Below, piece by piece: positions 48,134-59,741 of a stretch of DNA of 64,000 nucleotides. Source of the DNA: Thalassomonas haliotis (GTDB lineage: Bacteria > Pseudomonadota > Gammaproteobacteria > Enterobacterales > Alteromonadaceae); NCBI RefSeq assembly GCF_028657945.1, contig NZ_CP059693.1:5518001-5582000 (forward strand), written 5' to 3'. A program made the position numbers and the translations under genes. Below the pieces are notes generated by a model that had not been told where the DNA came from, did not search any database, and was given only the letters and a program-made list of their open reading frames with translations. The first letter of the stretch is position 1, and every line of letters starts with the position of its first letter.

Positions 48134-49051
48134 TTAAAATGCCGAAGGGCTGGTTTCCATATAGGCGATTGGTGCCTTGGCTTCGTCTTCGTAAGTGACC
48201 CATTCCCAGCAGTCAACCTGCTTGAAGACTTCACGCAGCAGCATGTTATTCAGGGCATGGCCCGATTTAAAGGCATTTAACTCGCCTAAGATGCTGGTGC
48301 CGCCCATATACAAATCACCGATGGCATCGAGGATCTTGTGTTTCACGAATTCGTCGTCATAACGCAGATCGTCTTTGTTGAGCATGCGGTATTCGTCGAG
48401 TACGATGGCATTTTCCAAACTGCCGCCCAACGCCAGGTTATGGGAGCGTAAAAACTCGATGTCCTTCATAAAGCCGAAGGTTCTGGCGCGACTGATTTCT
48501 TTGATAAAAGAGCAGGTAGAAAAGTCCATGCTCATTTGCTGACAGGTATTGGCAATCACCGGGTGGTTGAACTCGATGGCAAAGTTCACGCGGAAACCTT
48601 CATAAGGTTTCAGCTCAGCCCACTTGTCGCCTTCTTCAACGCGAATGGTCTTTTTGATGCGGATAAAACGCTTAGACACATTTAAAGTTTCAATACCCAC
48701 AGACTGGATCAGGTAGACAAAAGGTAAGGCGCTACCGTCCATGATCGGGATTTCCGGAGAATCGACATCGATAATCAGGTTATCTATGCCTAAACCGGCA
48801 ACGGCGCTGAGCAGGTGTTCAACGGTGGAAACCTGAACACCCTCTTCATTGATTAAACAAGTACACAGCGTTGTTTCGCCCACGGCTTCAGGAGTCGCAG
48901 GAATATCAACAACAGGATCAAGATCGACCCGGCGGAATACAATACCGGTGTTTGCCTGTGCAGGACGGAGAGTGACCTGAACTTTTTCACCTTTATGTAA
49001 ACCAACACCTACTGCTGAAACGCTTTCTTTAATAGTACGTTGTTTAATCAT
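48134..49051 (-). CDS. lpxC: UDP-3-O-acyl-N-acetylglucosamine deacetylase
   Basis: Zinc enzyme for the committed step of lipid A synthesis. 305 residues from the ATG at 49049-49051, equal to E. coli LpxC; a TTG one codon upstream is less likely because AAAAAGG spacing favours the ATG. Zinc ligands are visible in [10 protein letters not shown] (His) and [15 protein letters not shown] (His, Asp), with the base region [10 protein letters not shown]. Downstream of ftsZ as in E. coli, but secA is 10.7 kb away rather than next door. Confidence 0.97.
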   Translation of the reverse strand: MIKQRTIKESVSAVGVGLHKGEKVQVTLRPAQANTGIVFRRVDLDPVVDIPATPEAVGETTLCTCLINEEGVQVSTVEHLLSAVAGLGIDNLIIDVDSPEIPIMDGSALPFVYLIQSVGIETLNVSKRFIRIKKTIRVEEGDKWAELKPYEGFRVNFAIEFNHPVIANTCQQMSMDFSTCSFIKEISRARTFGFMKDIEFLRSHNLALGGSLENAIVLDEYRMLNKDDLRYDDEFVKHKILDAIGDLYMGGTSILGELNAFKSGHALNNMLLREVFKQVDCWEWVTYEDEAKAPIAYMETSPSAF

Positions 49052-49205
49052 CAAATTGCCTTTTTCTTAACTTTCGCGAACTTAGCTCTTATTAACAGAC
49101 AACATAAGACACGCAAAATTCAAATATTATATAGCCACCGGTTAAGTGGCGACATAATATACCAAAAAATCCCTCTAATATCAAAGATCCGCAATTGTAA
49201 GGAAA

Positions 49206-50378
49206 TTAGTCTGCCTGTTTACGTAAGAAAGCAGGAATATCCAGATAATTATCCAAGTCGGCTGCGGTAGTCTTCACCGGCGCTGCCTGGGCATTTGCTT
49301 CCGGCATAGGAGCCGCTGCCGCCACACCCGCTTCAACCTGGGGGCTGGCAGAATAATCTGCGCCTACCACTTGTTGCTCAACCTGAGGTGCAGGGTTCAC
49401 TAAGGTAATGTCAGGCTTGCGCTCTGCGCCGATGCCGGTGGCAACTACGGTTACCCGCAGGTCTTCGGTCATTTCAGGGTCGATTACCGCACCCACCACT
49501 ACTGTGGCATTTTCAGAAGCAAACGCCTTAACCGCGTTACCTACGGTTTCAAATTCATCAATGGTGATGTCCATACCGGCGGTAATGTTTACCAGGATAC
49601 CGCGGGCACCGGCTAAATCAACGTCTTCCAGTAACGGGCTTGAAATAGCCGCTTCTGCCGCTTCTTCGGCGCGATCCGGACCTGAGGCCAGGCCTGAACC
49701 CATCATGGCAGTACCCATTTCAGACATTACCGTGCGCACGTCGGCGAAATCCACGTTAATCAGACCGGGGCGGGTGATCAATTCGGCAATACCTTGTACC
49801 GCACCCAACAGTACGTTGTTGGCGGCTTTAAAGGCGTCAAGCAAGCTGGTGCCCGGGCCTAATACCTTCAATAACTTTTCATTGGGAATAGTGATCAAAG
49901 AGTCAACGCTTTTCGCCAGGAACTCTACCCCCTGGTCGGCATAGCTCATACGCTTTTTGCCTTCAAACGGGAATGGCTTAGTCACCACGGCTACGGTCAA
50001 AATGCCCATTTCTTTGGCCACTTCGGCAACCACAGGCGCAGCACCTGTACCTGTACCACCGCCCATACCGGCAGCGATAAAGACCATATCGGCACCTTGC
50101 AGGGTCTGACGGATAGTTTCTCTGTCTTCTTCTGCAGCACGACGGCCGATTTCAGGGTTGGCACCGGCGCCAAGCCCTTTAGTGACATCGGCGCCCAACT
50201 GCAAGGTAACATCTGCAGATGAGTTGCGCAGTGCCTGTGAATCGGTATTTGCCGTGGTAAATTCAACCCCTTCAATGGTCTGGCTTACCATGTGCTCTAC
50301 CGCGTTGCCACCGCCGCCGCCGACACCGACAACTTTAATGACCGCTTCTTCGTTGTGATCTTCCATCAATTCAAACAT
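49206..50378 (-). CDS. ftsZ: Cell-division GTPase FtsZ
   Basis: Tubulin homologue that forms the Z ring. 390 residues (E. coli 383). Nucleotide-binding [13 protein letters not shown], tubulin signature [11 protein letters not shown], synergy-loop region with [12 protein letters not shown], a variable linker of about 60 residues, and the conserved C-terminal tail [10 protein letters not shown] that binds FtsA and ZipA. Start MFELMEDH fits the family. 76 nt after ftsA, 151 nt before lpxC. Confidence 0.98.
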   Translation of the reverse strand: MFELMEDHNEEAVIKVVGVGGGGGNAVEHMVSQTIEGVEFTTANTDSQALRNSSADVTLQLGADVTKGLGAGANPEIGRRAAEEDRETIRQTLQGADMVFIAAGMGGGTGTGAAPVVAEVAKEMGILTVAVVTKPFPFEGKKRMSYADQGVEFLAKSVDSLITIPNEKLLKVLGPGTSLLDAFKAANNVLLGAVQGIAELITRPGLINVDFADVRTVMSEMGTAMMGSGLASGPDRAEEAAEAAISSPLLEDVDLAGARGILVNITAGMDITIDEFETVGNAVKAFASENATVVVGAVIDPEMTEDLRVTVVATGIGAERKPDITLVNPAPQVEQQVVGADYSASPQVEAGVAAAAPMPEANAQAAPVKTTAADLDNYLDIPAFLRKQAD

Positions 50379-50454
50379 ATTTCTCTCTCCGTTTTTGTTA
50401 AAACGTATTCCACCAAAACTAAAAATTTACTGTTAACACCAAATGGCATCAACG

Positions 50455-51693
50455 CTAAAACTCGCCTTTAAACCAGGCATGAATGCGGGACCAGAGATCC
50501 CCCACCCCTTCGACATTATTCTTTTTCACCGGCTTAGCTATCGCATTGGCCTGCTTGCCGTAACGTAATAAGCCGACTACCGTGGCATAAGCTGGATCGT
50601 CGACATATTCTTTTAAACCTTCAACATCTATCGGGCTGGCGATACGTACCGGCATCTGGAATACCTCTTCGGCAAATTCCACCACACCTTCCATTTTCGC
50701 GGTACCGCCGGTAAAGACATAACCCGCGGCTATCTGATCATCCAAACCGCATTTACGCAACTCTTCCTGTACCAGTTCGAACAATTCATGGTACCTGGGT
50801 TCTACCACTTCCGATAGGGTATGGCGTGACATAGAACGCGCCGGGCGCCCGCCGACACTGGGCACTTCAATATTCTCTTCCATGCTGACCATGTCTTTTA
50901 ACGCACAGGCATATTGCACCTTGATATCTTCTGCGTGGCTCAGCGGCGTACGGAATATCTTGGCGATATCACTGGTCACCTGGTTACCGGCTACCGGTAT
51001 TACCGCGGTATGGCGCAAGGCGCCGCCGGTAAACACGGAAATATCCATGGTACCTGCCCCCATATCCACCACACAGATACCTAATTCTTTTTCATCATCG
51101 GTCAGCACCGCATAACTTGATGCCAGCGCCGAGAAAATCAGCTGGTCCGCTTCCAAGTTGCAGCGCTCGACACATTTAACGATGTTTTTCGCCATATCGT
51201 TGGCACAGGTGACGATATGGACTTTGGCTTCCATCCGTACCCCGGACATGCCGATAGGACTCTTAATGCCGTCCTGACAGTCAATGCTGTATTCCTGCGG
51301 CAAAACGTGCAACATACGGCGCTCGGCCGAAATAGGCACAGAACGGGCGGTATGGATAACATTATCCACGTCTTCCTGGTTCACTTCTTTGTCATTGATC
51401 GGCACCATGCCGTTTTCGTTTTGACACAGAATATGTTTACCCGAAATACCTAAGTAAATTGAGCTGATACGACAATCCGCCATCAGCTCGGCTTCGTTAA
51501 TGGCTTTTTGTACCGATTCAATCACCAGGTTAAGGTCGTTAACGCCGCCCTTATCCATGCCTCTTGCCGGTTGGTTGCCCACCCCGACGATACTTAAATT
51601 ATTGTCAGGCGTCACTTCGCCCACCGCGACCGATATTTTCGATGTGCCGATATCTAATCCAACAACTAATTTTCTTTCTGCTACTTTCGACAT
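50455..51693 (-). CDS. ftsA: Cell-division actin homologue FtsA
   Basis: Tethers FtsZ to the membrane and signals to septal synthesis. 412 residues (E. coli 420). Actin-like ATPase with GLDIGTSKISVAVGE, VVDMGAGTMDISVF and YVFTGGTAKMEGV phosphate-binding motifs; the C-terminal amphipathic helix (LWSRIHAWFKGEF) is the membrane anchor. Between ftsQ (5-nt gap) and ftsZ. Confidence 0.98.
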   Translation of the reverse strand: MSKVAERKLVVGLDIGTSKISVAVGEVTPDNNLSIVGVGNQPARGMDKGGVNDLNLVIESVQKAINEAELMADCRISSIYLGISGKHILCQNENGMVPINDKEVNQEDVDNVIHTARSVPISAERRMLHVLPQEYSIDCQDGIKSPIGMSGVRMEAKVHIVTCANDMAKNIVKCVERCNLEADQLIFSALASSYAVLTDDEKELGICVVDMGAGTMDISVFTGGALRHTAVIPVAGNQVTSDIAKIFRTPLSHAEDIKVQYACALKDMVSMEENIEVPSVGGRPARSMSRHTLSEVVEPRYHELFELVQEELRKCGLDDQIAAGYVFTGGTAKMEGVVEFAEEVFQMPVRIASPIDVEGLKEYVDDPAYATVVGLLRYGKQANAIAKPVKKNNVEGVGDLWSRIHAWFKGEF

Positions 51694-51698
51694 TCAGA

Positions 51699-52457
51699 TT
51701 AAGCTCTTTGTTTATCGGCTGCAGGCTTCCACCCGACAGCAACTCCGGTATCATAACGCAAATCGATGTAATCAACCTGCTGATTTTCTTCTTTTTTCTG
51801 TTTTATTTGCGGATATACGTCCATAAAGCGCTGAATCCGTTCAACCCGCTCTTCCCGGCCCAGGTTTAATACCACGCCGTCATTTAAGGTCAGCTGCCAG
51901 GAAAAACGCTCCGACAGCATCAGTTCCGCAATCGCCAGGCCGCTAAATTCCAGCAGGGCGTTTAAATTTCTAAAATTGTCCAAAGCGACAATTTCACTGC
52001 CTTCCGGTCCGTAAAACTGCGGCAGTGTCGATGTTAAGCGACCGGTATCTGCCTGGAACGCCTTGCCTTGACGGTTAATTAAAAAATCGCCGTTCCACAG
52101 CGCCACCGGCGTTTGATCCACGACATAAATTTTCAATTCGTTCGGCCACTGCTTACGCACCGACACCGAATAAACCCAGGGCAAAGTCATGATCTGCTGC
52201 TGCACCCGGTTGACATCCACCTGGAAAAAATTCCCCATGTCGATATCGTTGATCGCCGTTAAAATATCCTGGCGATTGGTATAGGGCATTTCCCCGCCAA
52301 TGGCCAAAGTGGTCACCGGCGCACTTTCCTCGGCATTCACCTCCTGGCTGATATACCAGCTGAGATAAACCAGACCGACCACAACCAAGACAAAAAACAC
52401 CACCCCGGACCAGAAGGACCAGTTGATGTCTTTAATTTGCCCGGCCATTTTTGCCAT
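51699..52457 (-). CDS. ftsQ: Cell-division protein FtsQ
   Basis: Bitopic division protein that bridges cytoplasmic and periplasmic divisome parts with FtsL and FtsB. 252 residues (E. coli 276): short cytoplasmic tail, one membrane helix (about 16-36, FWSGVVFFVLVVVGLVYLSW), POTRA domain (about 52-125) and FtsQ/DivIB beta domain ending near IDLRYDTGVAVGWK. It follows ddlB by 3 nt. Confidence 0.96.
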   Translation of the reverse strand: MAKMAGQIKDINWSFWSGVVFFVLVVVGLVYLSWYISQEVNAEESAPVTTLAIGGEMPYTNRQDILTAINDIDMGNFFQVDVNRVQQQIMTLPWVYSVSVRKQWPNELKIYVVDQTPVALWNGDFLINRQGKAFQADTGRLTSTLPQFYGPEGSEIVALDNFRNLNALLEFSGLAIAELMLSERFSWQLTLNDGVVLNLGREERVERIQRFMDVYPQIKQKKEENQQVDYIDLRYDTGVAVGWKPAADKQRA

Positions 52458-52460
52458 CAG

Positions 52461-53405
52461 TTATTTATCCTTACCTGCCAGCTGTGCGATAGCGTCCACC
52501 AACTGGCTAAAGTCCAAACCGGCCACCTTGGCGGCTTTTGGCACCAGGGATGTTTCCGTCATGCCCGGCACGGTATTCACTTCCAGCAGCTGCCACTCGC
52601 CCAAACTGTTACGCATCAAGTCTACCCGGCCCCAGCCTTTGGCGCCGGTGGCGTTAAAGGCTTTTAATGCCAGCTCGCCCAGTTCGGCTTCTTCTGCTGC
52701 CGGTAAACCGCAGGGACATTTATATACTGTGGTGGTCGACTGGTACTTGGCCTCATAATCATAAAAATCACGCGGCGTTTCCATGGAGATCGCCGGTAAG
52801 GGCTTATCCCCTAAGATGGATACCGTATATTCAGGGCCGTCGATCCACTCTTCCACTAAAATCTGTTCATCAAAAACAAAAGCCGATGTTAATGCCTCAA
52901 CCAGCTCTTGCGCATTGGCCGCTTTGGCCATGCCTATGCTGGAGCCTTCATTGGCGGGCTTCACCATCACCTGGCCCCCCAGGCTTGCCAAGATCACCTG
53001 GGCATCTTCCGCCGTAAACGCCTGCTTTTCGACAATGGCAAAAGAAGCTGTGGGTAAATCCAGCGCCTGCCAGATTTGCTTGCTGCGAATTTTATCCATC
53101 GACAGGGCCGAGCCCAAAACTCCTGAGCCGGTATAAGGAATACCTAAATACTCCAATGCCCCCTGTAAACAACCGTCTTCACCGCCGCGGCCATGCAGGG
53201 CAATAAAAGCCTTGTCTATTTCCATGTCCAGCAAATCGGTGAGTTTATTGTCTCTGGTATCAAACAACACCACTTGATAACCCGAGGCGGTTAAACCATT
53301 TGCCACCGCCCGGCCGGAATTCAGGGAAACTTCCCGCTCTGCCGAAGTGCCGCCGTAAAGCACGGCAATTTTTTCTTTGTTCATCTCTTTTGCATTCTTT
53401 GTCAT
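52461..53405 (-). CDS. ddlB: D-alanine--D-alanine ligase B
   Basis: ATP-grasp ligase making D-Ala-D-Ala for peptidoglycan. 314 residues (E. coli DdlB 306). N-terminal [39 protein letters not shown], and the C-terminal RVDLMRN and [16 protein letters not shown] metal/ATP motifs. Its ATG overlaps the murC stop by 4 nt; an internal ATG seven codons in matches E. coli's start better but the overlap supports the first. Confidence 0.97.
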   Translation of the reverse strand: MTKNAKEMNKEKIAVLYGGTSAEREVSLNSGRAVANGLTASGYQVVLFDTRDNKLTDLLDMEIDKAFIALHGRGGEDGCLQGALEYLGIPYTGSGVLGSALSMDKIRSKQIWQALDLPTASFAIVEKQAFTAEDAQVILASLGGQVMVKPANEGSSIGMAKAANAQELVEALTSAFVFDEQILVEEWIDGPEYTVSILGDKPLPAISMETPRDFYDYEAKYQSTTTVYKCPCGLPAAEEAELGELALKAFNATGAKGWGRVDLMRNSLGEWQLLEVNTVPGMTETSLVPKAAKVAGLDFSQLVDAIAQLAGKDK

Positions 53406-54862
53406 TTACTTGCCCCCCCGGTTAACAGAGGGTGACTGATCAGTTCGCGCGCCACCGCGCCGATATTGCCTGCGCCTTGGGTGATCACCATATCGCCGTC
53501 TTTCAACTGCGCCGCCAGCAGCTCAGGTAATTTTTCACTGTCGCTGACATAAATCGGCTCCAGTTTGCCCCGCTGACGGATAGAGCGGGTTAAGCTCTTA
53601 CTGTCCGCCGAGACTATCGGCGCTTCACCGGCAGCATAAACATCCAGCAACAGCAGGCAATCGACTTCGGATAACACCTCAACAAAGTCTTCATATAAAT
53701 CCCGGGTACGCGAATACCTGTGGGGCTGGAATACCATCACCAGACGTTTTTCCGGCCAACCGTTACGCATCGCTTTAATGGTTGCCGCCACTTCGCTGGG
53801 ATGATGACCGTAATCATCCACCAGCTGCATTTCACCGCTTTGTGTTGTTAATGGCGCCAGTAACTCAAAGCGGCGACCTATGCCTTCAAATTCACTTAAT
53901 GCCTTGCAAATTGCTTTTTGCTCTAAACCTTCATCCAGTGCCACGGCAATACCCGCCAGGGCATTTAAGACATTGTGTTCCCCCGGCAGATTAACGCTAA
54001 GCTTCATCGGCTCCCGCCCCGGCATCAGTACGGTAAAGGCACTGCTGCCGCCTGCCTGCTGGTAATCCACCGCGCGGATATCGGCATCTTCACTGAAGCC
54101 GTAAGTGATCACCTGACGCGATATCCGGGGTAATAATTCCCGTACCACAGGGTTATCGATACAAACCACGGCGACACCGTAAAACGGCAAATTATGCAGG
54201 AACTCGATATAAGTGTCTTTAAGTTTTTCAAAATCTCCCTGGTAAGTTTCCATATGGTCCTGGTCGATATTGGTTACTACCGCCACCATAGGCTGGAGAT
54301 GCAAAAATGACGCATCGCTTTCATCGGCTTCGGCAATCAGATAACGACTGCTGCCAAGCCGGGCATTGGTACCGGCGCTGTTGAGCAAACCGCCGATAAC
54401 AAAAGTCGGATCCAGTCCCGCCTCGCCAAAAATACTGGCAATCAAGCTGGTGGTGGTGGTTTTGCCGTGGGTACCGGCAATTGCTACCCCGTGACGAAAA
54501 CGCATTAACTCCGCCAGCATTTCTGCCCGGCGCACCACGGGAATACGCTGCTCAGCGGCAGCAGCCAGTTCAGGATTTTCACCATCGATCGCCGTCGACA
54601 CCACGATCACGCTAGCGCCGTTTATGTTGGCGGCATCATGCCCCATATGAATCTTGGCGCCCAGCGCCGTTAAGCGTTTTACCACGGCATTTTCACTGAT
54701 ATCGGAGCCGGAGATCTGATACCCTTCATTTAATAAAACTTCGGCAATACCGCCCATACCGGCGCCGCCGATACCGACAAAGTGAATTTGTTTTACCCGG
54801 CGCATTTCAGGCACCTTTATCGGCGCACTGTTATTTTCTAAACTCGTCATTAAATTACTCAT
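53402..54862 (-). CDS. murC: UDP-N-acetylmuramate--L-alanine ligase
   Basis: Adds the first stem amino acid to UDP-MurNAc. 486 residues (E. coli 491). N-terminal Rossmann segment [18 protein letters not shown]-loop [10 protein letters not shown], central and C-terminal Mur ligase domains with [13 protein letters not shown] and [12 protein letters not shown]. Overlaps murG upstream and ddlB downstream by 4 nt each. Confidence 0.98.
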   Translation of the reverse strand: MSNLMTSLENNSAPIKVPEMRRVKQIHFVGIGGAGMGGIAEVLLNEGYQISGSDISENAVVKRLTALGAKIHMGHDAANINGASVIVVSTAIDGENPELAAAAEQRIPVVRRAEMLAELMRFRHGVAIAGTHGKTTTTSLIASIFGEAGLDPTFVIGGLLNSAGTNARLGSSRYLIAEADESDASFLHLQPMVAVVTNIDQDHMETYQGDFEKLKDTYIEFLHNLPFYGVAVVCIDNPVVRELLPRISRQVITYGFSEDADIRAVDYQQAGGSSAFTVLMPGREPMKLSVNLPGEHNVLNALAGIAVALDEGLEQKAICKALSEFEGIGRRFELLAPLTTQSGEMQLVDDYGHHPSEVAATIKAMRNGWPEKRLVMVFQPHRYSRTRDLYEDFVEVLSEVDCLLLLDVYAAGEAPIVSADSKSLTRSIRQRGKLEPIYVSDSEKLPELLAAQLKDGDMVITQGAGNIGAVARELISHPLLTGGASK

Positions 54863-56013
54863 TGCACTAACAACCCCTGGCAGATATTGCTGACCGTATC
54901 GGTGGCATCGCTGTGGGCCGCGGCGATTGCCGCCCTGGCCATGGCCTCGACTTCCCTATCGGCGGTAAAAAGCCCGCTTAACATCTGTGCTAAGGTGGTT
55001 GCATTAAATTCATTTTGCGGCAATAACTTAGCCGCGCCGCGCGCCACTAAATACATTGCATTTTTTGTCTGGTGATCATCGACCGCATGGGGCAAAGGCA
55101 CAAAAATCGCCGCCTTACCCGCCATGGCCAGCTCGGAAACCGTTAACGCTCCTGCCCGGCAGATCACTAAATCTGCCCAGCGGTAGGCTGCGGCCATATC
55201 CTCGATAAAGTCTCCCACCCGCAGCTGGTGTTTATCAACACCGGCATCCTGATAGGCCGACAATACTGCTTCTTTATTGTTCGCTCCGCTCTGGTGCCAT
55301 ACCTGAACCGGCTGCTCCAGCCTGGATACGGCCACAGGCACGACATCGTTAAGCACTTTGGCCCCCAGGCTGCCGCCGACTACCAGGACTTTTTTACCCT
55401 GCTTTTGCCCTTGCTCAGAAGACTGCTCTTTCGCTAAAGGCTCTTTTTCTGCCTCGGCATTGCCTATGGCCTGGCGCACCGGATTACCCACCACCTGACA
55501 GTTAACCTTGGCATCATAAGCGCCGGGAAAGGCCGCCAAGACTTTAGTGGCCACTTTAGCCAGTAAGCGGTTACTCATGCCCGCCACGGCATTTTGTTCA
55601 TGTAATACCAAAGGTTTTCTCATTAGCCAGGCGGCAACACCACCCGGTCCGCTGGCATAACCGCCCATACCCAGTACCACATCCGGTTTCACTTTTCGGA
55701 TAATGGCGATTGACTGCCACAATGAGCGGATAAGATTAACAGGCAATTTCAACCAGCCCCTTAAACCTTTGTTTCTCAGCCCGCTGATCTTGATGAAAGA
55801 TATCGGGTAGCCATGCTCAGGCACCAACTTAGCTTCCATACGCTCAGACGTGCCCAGCCAATGGATATTCCAGCCTTTCGCCTCAAGGTGCTGCGCAACC
55901 GCAATACCCGGGAAAATATGGCCGCCGGTGCCGCCCGCCATCACCAGCAAGGTAGGCGCATCTGTATTTTCTTTATTTACTTTTCCGCAGGACATCAGTG
56001 CAGGCTTAGTCAT
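54859..56013 (-). CDS. murG: Lipid II synthase, GlcNAc transferase MurG
   Basis: Peripheral membrane GT28 glycosyltransferase that converts lipid I to lipid II. 384 residues (E. coli 355). N-terminal [25 protein letters not shown], and the C-terminal UDP-GlcNAc site with [21 protein letters not shown]-type residues ([12 protein letters not shown]). The N-terminus has about 20 extra residues. A Gln/Glu/Lys-rich insert sits near residue 190-205. Overlaps ftsW and murC by 4 nt. Confidence 0.96.
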   Translation of the reverse strand: MTKPALMSCGKVNKENTDAPTLLVMAGGTGGHIFPGIAVAQHLEAKGWNIHWLGTSERMEAKLVPEHGYPISFIKISGLRNKGLRGWLKLPVNLIRSLWQSIAIIRKVKPDVVLGMGGYASGPGGVAAWLMRKPLVLHEQNAVAGMSNRLLAKVATKVLAAFPGAYDAKVNCQVVGNPVRQAIGNAEAEKEPLAKEQSSEQGQKQGKKVLVVGGSLGAKVLNDVVPVAVSRLEQPVQVWHQSGANNKEAVLSAYQDAGVDKHQLRVGDFIEDMAAAYRWADLVICRAGALTVSELAMAGKAAIFVPLPHAVDDHQTKNAMYLVARGAAKLLPQNEFNATTLAQMLSGLFTADREVEAMARAAIAAAHSDATDTVSNICQGLLVQ

Positions 56014-57233
56014 TTTCGCCCTCCTGAAGTTGCCTGGATATTTTGCAACCTGACTTCATGGTCAATACGGATCAACACCACCACGGCTATGGTCATAATA
56101 ATCATCGAACTGCCGCCATAACTGATCAGCGGCATGGTCAAGCCTTTAGTCGGTACTATGCCGGCGCTGGCACCGACATTTACCGCCGCCTGGAAACTCA
56201 TCCAGATACCGATGGAGTAGGCAAAATAACCTTCAAAAAACTTATCCTGCGCCAGCGCCTTGCGGCCAAGCAACAGGGCTTTTATCACCAGCATAAAGCT
56301 CAGCACCAAAATCACGCTAATACCGATAAAACCAAATTCTTCCGCCAGTACCGCCATCACAAAATCGGTATGGGCTTCCGGCAAATACTCCAGTTTCTGG
56401 ATACTGTTCCCCAGGCCCTGACCAAACATTTCACCCCGGCCATAAGCCATCAGGGACTGGGTCAGCTGGTAACCGCTGCCGAAAGGATCCTGCCAGGGGT
56501 CAAGGAAACTGGTGATACGCCGCCAGCGATAGGGCTCAAAAACCGCCAGCAAAGACAAGGCGGTAACCCCGACACTGGCAATACCGATAAACTGCCATAA
56601 CTTGGCCCCCGCCAGAAACAGCAAGCCGAAGGTAGTAACAAACATCACGATAATAGTGCCGAGATCCGGCTGTGCCAGTAACATCAGCGCCAGTAGGAAA
56701 AACACCACCAGGGGCTTAAGGAAACCTTTAAAGTTTTCCATCACCTCGTCCCGTCGCCTGACCAGGTAAGCCGACAGATAACAAAAGAAAAACAGCTTGG
56801 CGGGCTCTGCCGCCTGTATGGTAATAGGCCCCACCACTATCCAGCGGGTAGCGCCGTTTACCGAGCGGCCGATGAGCAGTACCACCAGGAGCAAGACCAT
56901 TGCCAGCAATAACAAGCCGCCGCTGGACTTTTGCCACCAGCTCATCGGCAGCTGCAGGGCAGCCACCGCAATACCTATACTCAAGACGATATAAATCATA
57001 TGGCGGATAACAAAATGGAACGGGTTATCAAACAAGCGTTCCGCCACCGGCATCGAAGAGCTGGCCACCATAATCAGCCCCACCATATACATGGCGATGG
57101 CCAGGATCAGGTAGCTGCGATCAAAAGTAGTGGTCGGCGTCGAACTCTGACTTAACCACTCGGGCATTTTGAATGAACCTAGCATAGCACCAAGTCCTTT
57201 AAATAAATTCATCTGCGACAGAGCAGCCATCAT
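56010..57233 (-). CDS. ftsW: Septal peptidoglycan polymerase FtsW
   Basis: SEDS-family glycosyltransferase working with FtsI at the septum. 407 residues with about ten membrane helices (E. coli 414). Signature motifs: the essential acidic residue region around QPDLGT and the conserved [10 protein letters not shown]-type [13 protein letters not shown] near the C-terminus. Overlaps murD and murG by 4 nt. Confidence 0.97.
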   Translation of the reverse strand: MMAALSQMNLFKGLGAMLGSFKMPEWLSQSSTPTTTFDRSYLILAIAMYMVGLIMVASSSMPVAERLFDNPFHFVIRHMIYIVLSIGIAVAALQLPMSWWQKSSGGLLLLAMVLLLVVLLIGRSVNGATRWIVVGPITIQAAEPAKLFFFCYLSAYLVRRRDEVMENFKGFLKPLVVFFLLALMLLAQPDLGTIIVMFVTTFGLLFLAGAKLWQFIGIASVGVTALSLLAVFEPYRWRRITSFLDPWQDPFGSGYQLTQSLMAYGRGEMFGQGLGNSIQKLEYLPEAHTDFVMAVLAEEFGFIGISVILVLSFMLVIKALLLGRKALAQDKFFEGYFAYSIGIWMSFQAAVNVGASAGIVPTKGLTMPLISYGGSSMIIMTIAVVVLIRIDHEVRLQNIQATSGGRK

Positions 57234-58636
57234 GCATTTGCCCCCGGCGTTTGTTTACCGGCAATAGCCTGTACCGCATCGGCAAAAACCTGGCCGCGTA
57301 CGGCAAAGTTTTTAAACATATCCAAACTGGAGCAGGCAGGAGATAACAATACGATATCCCCCGCCTTAGCGTTTTTTCCGGCAAGAGCCACTGCCTGTTC
57401 CAGGCTTTCTACCTTTTGGCTGTTTGCCGCTAATGCCGCCAACTGAGCGCCGTCTTTACCCAGAGTGATCAATAAAGCGACCTCTTGTGTCAGCAGGTCT
57501 TTTAAAGGAGAGAAATCCGCCCCTTTGCCGTCACCGCCGGCAATTAAAATTAACTGCTGACCGGCATTTTTGGTTTGCGCCAAACCTGAGATCGCCGCTA
57601 TGGTGGCGCCGACATTGGTGGCTTTTGAATCATTGATCCACAAGATGCCGTCATGGGTTTTCAGTCCCTGGCATCTGTGCTCCAACCCGGTAAAACTGCT
57701 TAAATGACTGAGCATCTTATCCAGCGGCCAGCCGGCACTTAAACCTAACGCCAGTACCGCCAGACAATTAAGGGCATTATGCACGCCGGAAAGCGGCAAT
57801 TGCCACACCGAGACTAAGGCTTGTTGTCCGTACATCAGGCTCAGTTCATTATTTATATTCGCCAGACCAAAATGCCCGTCTCGCGGAGCATCGCTGCCAA
57901 AAGAAATCACTTTACCGTTAAAGGCTTTTTCATCAATCCAGGTGGCGCTGTCGTCACGGTTAACCACAGCAACACCGGCTTGCTGATATATCTTTTGCTT
58001 AATGTCGCGATAATTCTCCATGGTCCGGTGGCGATCCAGGTGATCGTCGCTGAGGTTTAATACCGAGGCGGCCAGCGCTTTCATGCTGCTGATGGTTTCC
58101 AGCTGAAAACTGGACAGCTCCAATATCAACAGCTCAGGTGATTTCTCGATGAGATCCAATATCGGCACCCCGACATTACCGCCTAATTCGGCGTTAATGC
58201 CCAGGCTTTGCGCCAGATGCGCCAGCAGGGAAACTACAGTGGACTTACCGTTAGAGCCGGTTACGGCAAGCACAGGTATATCACTTAAACGGCAAAAGAG
58301 TTCGACATCTCCCCATACCTGGCAGCCATCTGCGACGGCATCGGCGATAACCGGCTCCGCCATATCTATGCCGGGGCTTGCCAGGATAACTTGTGCCGAA
58401 GCGATAAGGGCACTTTCCCATTTACCCAGCACCAGTTCGCAGTTGGGGTGATCACGCTGAAAAACCGCTTCATCGATAACATTTTCCCGGCTGTCGTTTA
58501 CCGCAAATTCAAGCCCCTGGGATGCCAGGAAACGGGCACAGGATAACCCTGTTTGTCCCAGACCCAGTATCAGGATGCGCTTATCCGCCAGTTGCTTTAT
58601 CGGCTCAGGCTTAATGTTTGCGGTAACTTCAGTCAT
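57230..58636 (-). CDS. murD: UDP-MurNAc-L-Ala--D-glutamate ligase
   Basis: Adds D-glutamate to UDP-MurNAc-L-Ala. 468 residues (E. coli 438). N-terminal [15 protein letters not shown]-loop [13 protein letters not shown], the EHRCQ-type [20 protein letters not shown] motif and C-terminal [15 protein letters not shown]. 22 nt after mraY; overlaps ftsW by 4 nt. Confidence 0.97.
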   Translation of the reverse strand: MTEVTANIKPEPIKQLADKRILILGLGQTGLSCARFLASQGLEFAVNDSRENVIDEAVFQRDHPNCELVLGKWESALIASAQVILASPGIDMAEPVIADAVADGCQVWGDVELFCRLSDIPVLAVTGSNGKSTVVSLLAHLAQSLGINAELGGNVGVPILDLIEKSPELLILELSSFQLETISSMKALAASVLNLSDDHLDRHRTMENYRDIKQKIYQQAGVAVVNRDDSATWIDEKAFNGKVISFGSDAPRDGHFGLANINNELSLMYGQQALVSVWQLPLSGVHNALNCLAVLALGLSAGWPLDKMLSHLSSFTGLEHRCQGLKTHDGILWINDSKATNVGATIAAISGLAQTKNAGQQLILIAGGDGKGADFSPLKDLLTQEVALLITLGKDGAQLAALAANSQKVESLEQAVALAGKNAKAGDIVLLSPACSSLDMFKNFAVRGQVFADAVQAIAGKQTPGANA

Positions 58637-58658
58637 AAACTCTGTTTTATCTTAACTC

Positions 58659-59741
58659 TTATCTTAATTTAAGCGTTGCCAGGCCAACCAGCACCAGCAC
58701 CAGGGACATGATCCAGAAACGGACTATTACCCTGGGCTCAGGCCAGCCTTTTAACTCATAGTGATGGTGGATCGGCGCCATACGGAAAATCCGCTCGCCC
58801 CGTAATTTATATGAACCTACCTGGAGGATCACGGAAACGGTTTCCATCACAAACACGCCTCCCATAATAAACAACACCAGCTCCTGGCGCACCAGGACGG
58901 CAATAACACCTAACGCCGCTCCCAACGCCAGGGAACCGACATCCCCCATAAACACCTGCGCCGGATAGGTATTAAACCAGAGGAAACCTAAACCTGCGCC
59001 GACTATGGCGGTACATACCACCACCAGCTCACTGGCCAGGGCGATATGCGGAATATTCAAATATGAAGAGAAATTCACATTCCCGGTCATATAGGCAAAA
59101 ATGGCAAAAGCCCCGGCCACCATGATAGTGGGTACAATTGCCAGGCCGTCGAGGCCATCGGTCAGGTTGACCGCATTACTGGTGCCGACAATCACAAAAT
59201 AACTGAGTACGACATAAAATATCCCCAGTTGCGGCAATACATCCTTAATAAAAGGGATCAGTAAGGCGGTTTCTTCCGGCCCCTGGGCAAACCAGTACAG
59301 GAAGATTGCCGTACCTAAACCTATCACCGTCTGCCAGAAATACTTCCAGCGGGCAATCAAACCGTTAGAGTCTTTGCGGATCACCTTACGGTAGTCGTCG
59401 ACAAAACCTATCATGCCGAAACTGGCCACCACAAACAGCACCACCCAGACATAAGCGTTGCTTAAGTCTCCCCACAGCAGCACGCTGAAAATGATCGACG
59501 CCAAAATCAAAATGCCGCCCATGGTCGGGGTACCCGACTTGGATAAATGGCTTTGTGGACCGTCATCACGCACCGTCTGACCAATTTGCATCTTCTGCAG
59601 GCCGCGGATCAATTTGGGACCGAAATACAGCGAAATTCCCAACGCGGTCAAGGTACTGACAATCGCCCTGAAGGTCAGATAAGAAAAAACGTTAAACCCG
59701 GAGTAGTATTGGGTTAAAAACTCCCCTAACCAAAGTAGCAT
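58659..59741 (-). CDS. mraY: Phospho-MurNAc-pentapeptide translocase MraY
   Basis: Polytopic enzyme making lipid I from undecaprenyl phosphate. 360 residues, the same as E. coli. Ten membrane helices; catalytic Asp motifs FVDDYRKV and [13 protein letters not shown], and the His-rich [13 protein letters not shown] loop. Its ATG shares one nt with the murF stop (TGATG), so it is translationally coupled. Confidence 0.98.
   Translation of the reverse strand: MLLWLGEFLTQYYSGFNVFSYLTFRAIVSTLTALGISLYFGPKLIRGLQKMQIGQTVRDDGPQSHLSKSGTPTMGGILILASIIFSVLLWGDLSNAYVWVVLFVVASFGMIGFVDDYRKVIRKDSNGLIARWKYFWQTVIGLGTAIFLYWFAQGPEETALLIPFIKDVLPQLGIFYVVLSYFVIVGTSNAVNLTDGLDGLAIVPTIMVAGAFAIFAYMTGNVNFSSYLNIPHIALASELVVVCTAIVGAGLGFLWFNTYPAQVFMGDVGSLALGAALGVIAVLVRQELVLFIMGGVFVMETVSVILQVGSYKLRGERIFRMAPIHHHYELKGWPEPRVIVRFWIMSLVLVLVGLATLKLR

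Noticed and set aside
49040-49270. 76-codon plus-strand ORF between lpxC and ftsZ
   Set aside because: Overlaps both gene ends antisense and has no ribosome-binding site; probably chance.
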